Assembly (NCBI GenBank): GCA_020636405.1
Contig: JACJXW010000005.1
Coordinates: 992,001-1,056,000 of the forward strand
Direction of reading: 5' to 3'
DNA length: 64,000 nt
Source of the DNA: Lewinellaceae bacterium
GTDB taxonomy: Bacteria; Bacteroidota; Bacteroidia; Chitinophagales; Saprospiraceae
Part shown: positions 60,901 through 64,000 of the stretch, piece by piece
Numbering within the stretch: position 1 is the stretch's first letter
Layout: each line of letters begins with the position of its first letter
Notes under the pieces: model-generated
The model's input: the letters and a program-made list of their open reading frames with translations, nothing else
Told to the model about the DNA's origin: nothing
Databases searched by the model: none
Translations under genes and position numbers: made by a program

Positions 60901-61377
60901 TATCCGAAGAAACCGGGTAGGGTGGAGTGGCGGCAGGAGGCAGATCTGCCGGAGTTTTCTAACCGGGAGGATTGGGAAACAAATGCTGCTGGCTGGTATT
61001 ATGATGCGGGAGAGAAAGGAGGCACCATCTTCATAAAAACGGAGCCGGTGCCAATCGCACCTGATAACGGCGCCATCATCGATCTTTACGGCCTGGCGGT
61101 AGTGGAGGTGGAAGAGCCTGCCGGTATTGGGAAGCTGCGGATAAGCCTTTTTCCGAACCCGGCTTCCCACACGGTTACCCTTTCTGTCGATGGCCCGGCG
61201 AAGCTTCAGGCGGTGAACGTCTTCCGGGAGGATGGGCGGCAGGTGGAGGTGGAAAGTTCCAGCCAGTCTTCGGGGCAGTGGCAGTTGCGGTTCCCGTTGG
61301 AGTTCAGAGGTTTGGCCTTTGTAGAGGCGGTCCTGGAGGACGGGCGGCGGGTAGTGGAGCGGGTGGTGGTGCGGTGA
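57967..61377 (+). CDS. GH31 glycoside hydrolase with LamG domain and T9SS sorting domain
   Basis: 1136 residues. Signal peptide MKKLLLATSLLTLSLSILPA; LamG/concanavalin-like domain about 25-215 (HFDGFGDYVQLGG ... AQIDELRIWNTALPEA); an Ig-like region; GH31 N-terminal beta domain and (beta/alpha)8 barrel about 340-900; distal beta domains (YEDDGHSQAYRDGAYVT); C-terminal T9SS domain (SLFPNPASHTVTLSV ... VVERVVVR). Predicted nucleophile Asp650 in VKLDVALVG and acid/base Asp701 in WSGDQYG. GH31 enzymes cleave alpha-glucosides, alpha-xylosides or alpha-galactosides; the specificity is not readable. It probably works on the cell surface on an external polysaccharide. No SusC/D pair lies nearby. Confidence 0.92.
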   Translation: MKKLLLATSLLTLSLSILPAQSRLHFDGFGDYVQLGGTDFPPPWTAEVLVYKNQQSPYSHLLTGTDGTSGLRLEQYINNNRVGVTKAGIADWTFNYQVPTGEWKHLAFVCDGSTIKLYVNGVLTGGTINGTINMPMDKIGLNTTGAGALNAQIDELRIWNTALPEASIQAYLFDTIPAGHPQHDNLVSYYRFDEGAGTTAFDSKGDLDGTIYGATYTPVRQRDVAVAALVRPLPFVNNFSVSENITIRIANNGLQAIEEDFEVGYSLNGGPAMTATVEASTSPLPPYTSVEVNFPPVDLSFYGTHTFELFTALPGDELSANDTLVQSVSETQVTIGDITGFQEEADGFLFSSFTSKVKVSFYRDDIFRIQLAPSGQFFDPADGQIVVHQGSPISGVEWADEGDYYKMESQAVVLRAYKSPLKFALYEKDNETLIWEEIQPLSFGQESRQRIRRNPDEHFYGCGMQNGYFSHRDRTVPIENIYADWGDGAVPNPAPFYLSTSGYGALRNTFSRGEYRFQTTVSTLHRENHFDCYYFYGPSLKEVLEGYTFITGRPFMMPRWGMEFGDADCYNNTGTTADVISQVAQVYRNLDMPGGWILPNDGYGCGYENLEFVVEELHNLGFYTGLWTEDGVGNIDYEVGTAGTRCVKLDVALVGPGYASAMQSGKAAFGGIEAYSNDRGYVWTVAGWAGTQRFATIWSGDQYGTWENIRFHIPTVIGSGLSGFNAATGDIDGIFGGSAPTYTRDLQWKCFTPAMMTISGWAPQGKQPWAFGEPYTSYNRKFLNLKMQLTPYLYSYSWEAHQTGVPTARAMVLEFPDDPTTWDNTTQYQFMSGEWLLVAPMYQPGLLRNGIYLPEGDWIDYWDGTRYQGPMTLDAYPAPLDKMPLFVRAGAIIPMYPEGLYDRAVPKDTLIVDLYPEGQSRFRLYEDDGHSQAYRDGAYVTTEIDVVEEESSIHIDAIPTAGSYEGQPEDRVYLFQVRYPKKPGRVEWRQEADLPEFSNREDWETNAAGWYYDAGEKGGTIFIKTEPVPIAPDNGAIIDLYGLAVVEVEEPAGIGKLRISLFPNPASHTVTLSVDGPAKLQAVNVFREDGRQVEVESSSQSSGQWQLRFPLEFRGLAFVEAVLEDGRRVVERVVVR

Positions 61378-61400
61378 GGCAGGCCCTATCTGTAAACGGC

Positions 61401-61435
61401 CTGAAAGGCAAGGCTAATTTAAGATGGCCTTTCAG
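61401..61435. terminator. hairpin between convergent genes
   Basis: CTGAAAGGC (61401-61409) and GCCTTTCAG (61427-61435) pair over 9 bp around a 17-nt loop. It lies between the GH31 and MATE stops, but T-tracts are poor. Confidence 0.45.
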
Positions 61436-61512
61436 TCCTTAAAACCTATAGCTTCAGGCGGCGGAGTGCCGTTTTCCGTTTGAAAATTTGGGATGACTCA
61501 AGTTTATACTGG

Positions 61513-62898
61513 TCAGATCTCCACCGTTTTCCACCGCCCCATCCGAAACACCAGGATGGAAATAATGGCCAGCACCGCCTCGCTGCCCGCAATGGACCAG
61601 CACACCCCGGCCAGCCCCCACTCCATAGTGATGGCCAGAAAATAAGCGATGGGGATCTCCAGCATCCAGAAGCAGAAAAAGTTGATGAGGGTCGGCGTGC
61701 GGGTATCGCCGGCGCCGTTGAAGGCCTGGCTGACCACCATACCGTAGGCGAAGAAGGCGTAGCCCCCGCAGATGATGCGCAGGCTGAGCACGCCGGCTTC
61801 CAGCACTGCCGGCTCGCTGTTGAACAGCCTCAGGATGGGGATAGCAAACAGGAAGTAAATGACAGAGACGGACAGTAGGAACACCATATTGTAGAAGGCC
61901 GTTTTCCAGACGGATTTTTCCGCCCGTTCCGGTTTGCCGGCGCCCAGGTTTTGCCCGACCAGGGTGGCGGCGGCATTGGCCAGCCCCCAGGAGGGCAGGA
62001 TGGTGAAGATGATGAGCCGGATGGCGATGGTGTAACCGGCTACGGCCTCGCTGCCAAAGTGGGCGATGATGCGCATCAGGAAGATCCAGCTGGCGGACCC
62101 GATGAGGAACTGCCCGGCGCCGGTGGAGGCCACTTTGGCGAGTTTGCGGATGATGCGGAAGTGTACACGGAAGTGCTCCCACTGCAGCTGAACGATACCT
62201 GATCTGCCGAAGAGGATATACAACTGGTAGATTACGCCGGCGCCCCGCCCGATAAAGGTGGCCATGGCCGCCCCTTGTACGCCCATTTCCGGAAAAGGGC
62301 CCAGGCCGAAGATAAAGATCGGGTCCAGGATGATGTTGATACCATTGGCCAGCCAGAGGGAACGCATGGCGATAGCGGCGTCGCCCGCCCCCCGGAAAAT
62401 ACCGTTGAGCAGGAAGAGGAACATGATGACGACGTTGGACCCCAGCAAGATGCGGGTGTAACCCGCCCCGTTGGCGATCAGTTCCTCCGATCCGCCCATC
62501 AGCCGGAGGATGTCCTCGGCGAAAAGGAACCCAGGAATACCCAGAGCAATGGAAATTCCGAGTGCGATCAGCATGGACTGAGCGGCGGCCACGGCAGCCT
62601 GCTCCGGCTTCTTCTCTCCCACCCGCCGCGCCACCATAGCGGTGGCGGCCATGCTCATGCCCACTGCTATGGCATATACCAATGTGACGACCGACTCGGT
62701 GAGCCCGACAGTAGCTACCGCGTCAATACTCACCCTGGAAACGAAGAAAACGTCGGCTACTGCAAAGAGAGATTCCATGATCATTTCCAGGATCATGGGA
62801 ATAGACAGCAGTACGATGGCCCGATTGATGCTGCCGGAGGTGAAGTTCTTCTCCTCTCCATTCAGCGCCTCGGATATGGTCTTAAAGATCTTTTGCAT
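61513..62898 (-). CDS. MATE family efflux transporter
   Basis: 461 residues with twelve hydrophobic segments in two six-helix halves. Family features: SINRAIVLLSIPMILEMIME at the start, ADVFFVSRVSIDAVATVGLT in helix 2, NGIFRGAGDAAIAMRSLW in helices 4-5 and the matching second-half QAFNGAGDTRTPTLINFFC. It exports organic cations or other toxic compounds against a sodium or proton gradient across the inner membrane. Substrate unknown. No regulator gene is adjacent; the TPR gene at 63083 diverges from it across 184 bp. Confidence 0.9.
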   Translation of the reverse strand: MQKIFKTISEALNGEEKNFTSGSINRAIVLLSIPMILEMIMESLFAVADVFFVSRVSIDAVATVGLTESVVTLVYAIAVGMSMAATAMVARRVGEKKPEQAAVAAAQSMLIALGISIALGIPGFLFAEDILRLMGGSEELIANGAGYTRILLGSNVVIMFLFLLNGIFRGAGDAAIAMRSLWLANGINIILDPIFIFGLGPFPEMGVQGAAMATFIGRGAGVIYQLYILFGRSGIVQLQWEHFRVHFRIIRKLAKVASTGAGQFLIGSASWIFLMRIIAHFGSEAVAGYTIAIRLIIFTILPSWGLANAAATLVGQNLGAGKPERAEKSVWKTAFYNMVFLLSVSVIYFLFAIPILRLFNSEPAVLEAGVLSLRIICGGYAFFAYGMVVSQAFNGAGDTRTPTLINFFCFWMLEIPIAYFLAITMEWGLAGVCWSIAGSEAVLAIISILVFRMGRWKTVEI

Positions 62899-63082
62899 GG
62901 ATAGTCGGGTTACAGGCGATTCGTTTTCAACAGTATTACGGGCTTATATACCCATTCTCCTTTTTAAGAGTTCCCCCTTTTACGCTTTTAGCAGTTGAGC
63001 GGTGTATTTTTTTAGTATTTCGGTAGTTTTGTTGAGTGCGTGTAAAGCGTGGAATGTCCTCCTAATACTGAAACAAGGCTCA

Positions 63083-64000
63083 ATGTGTTCTCTACGTCCC
63101 GTGATTGCAATTCTTTTTCTCTTCGCCCAGCCGGTGGCATTATGGCCCTTCAGCCAGCCGGACAGCCTTATGCGGGCTCTGGAAGCGGCCCGTGCAGATG
63201 AGGAGAAGCTCAACATCCTGGTGGAATTGGCGGCCTATTATGCCATGCGCGGCCACGAAAGTACTCTGGCTGTTTGCCTGGAAACTGTGGAGCTGTCGCG
63301 GAAGCTGGAAACCCCTTCTGTTGAAGTGAGGGCTCTCCTCACCCTGGGGTTATGGCGCCACAATAAAGGGCAGTACACCGAGGCTCAGAACCATTTTTTT
63401 CGGGCCCTTGCTATTGCCGAATCACAGCAGTTGCCCGGGCAGTTGCCTTCCATTTACCTCAACCTGGGGCTTTCCTACCAACGCAAATATCAACAGGATT
63501 CCGCCTATCACTTCTACCTCGAGGCCGAGCAGGTCTTTCGGCAGCAGGGCAGCCCCTCCGAGATGTGGAAAGTGTATAACGGCCTGTTTGGCCTTTTCGC
63601 GGAGAAAGGAGATCCCGCCCGGGCAAGCGCTTATGCCCACAAAGCATTCGATATGGTGAAGGAGAACGGCAGCAGGGCGGAGCGCGGATTCCTCTTGTTT
63701 CGCCTGATGCAATATTTCTTCCGCAGCGGGCAGTTCGCCGAGATGGATTTTTTCCAGGACAAGTGGGAGGAGTATCAGGCGGAAAAGAGGGCCAGCCGGG
63801 AATTGATGGAGAGCCCGGAACACATCGAGCTTTATCTGCACGGACGGGAAGCGAGCGACTCGGCAAGGCTGCAGCTGAACCGCGCCATTGCGTATTTTGA
63901 CTCTACCGGGAACAGATACAGGGCCGGATGGTGTTATGAGAACCTCGCTGATTTTTATCTGGCCCAGGAGCAGGAAACGCAGGCGGAGCGTGCTTTTCAT
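63083..64000 (+). CDS. secreted TPR protein, partial (probable sensor N-terminus)
   Basis: 306 residues visible; the right edge cuts the gene. Signal-like start MCSLRPVIAILFLFAQPVAL, then six or more TPR units (ILVELAAYYAMRGHESTLAV, LLTLGLWRHNKGQYTEAQNH, SIYLNLGLSYQRKYQQDSAY, YNGLFGLFAEKGDPARASAY, AGWCYENLADFYLAQEQETQ). Periplasmic TPRs behind a signal peptide are the usual N-terminal half of Bacteroidota hybrid or LytS-type sensor kinases, so a kinase domain may follow beyond the window. A possible -7 box TAGTTTTG lies near 63024 without a clear -33. Confidence 0.75.
   Translation, partial: MCSLRPVIAILFLFAQPVALWPFSQPDSLMRALEAARADEEKLNILVELAAYYAMRGHESTLAVCLETVELSRKLETPSVEVRALLTLGLWRHNKGQYTEAQNHFFRALAIAESQQLPGQLPSIYLNLGLSYQRKYQQDSAYHFYLEAEQVFRQQGSPSEMWKVYNGLFGLFAEKGDPARASAYAHKAFDMVKENGSRAERGFLLFRLMQYFFRSGQFAEMDFFQDKWEEYQAEKRASRELMESPEHIELYLHGREASDSARLQLNRAIAYFDSTGNRYRAGWCYENLADFYLAQEQETQAERAFH

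Noticed and set aside
59482..61170. 562-aa open frame on the minus strand
   Set aside because: Antisense to the GH31 catalytic domain; the composition (many H, G, V, R) is that of a shadow frame.
1..64000. tRNA and rRNA genes
   Set aside because: No T-arm GGTTCRANNCC with matching acceptor stem and no rRNA-like stretch was found by eye; short or divergent ones could be missed.

Overview
The window reads as chromosomal DNA of a Bacteroidota bacterium, most likely a Saprospirales (Lewinella-like) marine or aquatic type. Signs seen directly: C-terminal type IX secretion (T9SS) sorting domains on secreted proteins, promoters of the Bacteroidota form TTTG-N20-TAnnTTTG, almost no Shine-Dalgarno sequences, many TPR sensor proteins, LytTR and AraC output domains, and about half G+C. 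No tRNA, rRNA or CRISPR array was recognised. Genus placement is inference.

Layout. 0-2 kb: a PEP-synthase-like ATP-grasp protein (cut by the left edge) behind an alpha/beta-hydrolase lacking its nucleophile, then an AraC DNA-binding remnant. 2.2-5.7 kb: a TPR plus outer-membrane barrel protein next to a processive-type GT2 glycosyltransferase, a plausible minimal polysaccharide synthesis/export pair. 5.8-9.1 kb: a T9SS-exported dihaem peroxidase, a barrel protein and a lipoprotein. 9.3-13.9 kb: a MacAB-like operon with one ATPase, two permeases and an adaptor. 15-20 kb: a Nudix-type regulator with a palindromic site, comEC and a four-module helix-hairpin-helix protein (DNA uptake). 20-29.5 kb: a T9SS protein carrying a REP-like insert, a phosphoesterase, a barrel protein, kdsA, two related secreted proteins, an FAD dehydrogenase, DoxX and a voltage-gated channel.

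30.1-33.7 kb is the most intriguing part. A LytTR response regulator, a 47-residue double-glycine leader peptide with its own strong terminator, and a TPR/LytS-type histidine kinase with no membrane segment lie in a row. Two tiny promoter-hairpin-T-run units that share a 19-bp block follow. I propose a peptide-linked two-component system; no part of that function is proven by sequence.

33.7-49.4 kb: pbpC and small secreted proteins, a decayed cytochrome, a TPR hybrid sensor kinase with a broken 5-prime end, a DUF2071 protein, a transsulfuration enzyme, HU, an RluB-type pseudouridine synthase, and replicative helicase DnaB carrying two inteins, in the P-loop and at the RESG/SIEQD site. 49.4-64 kb: a 1.1-kb gene-poor stretch, a coiled-coil protein, a degenerate kinase with a WG repeat, a lipid kinase, an ABC-2 exporter pair, an AAA/DUF4143 ATPase, a large T9SS-exported GH31 enzyme, a MATE transporter and a TPR protein cut by the right edge.

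Across the window, 7-bp and 8-bp degenerate tandem arrays recur at gene ends. Each locus has its own unit sequence, and several arrays face inverted copies and could fold into long hairpins. Nothing in the listed features explains them.
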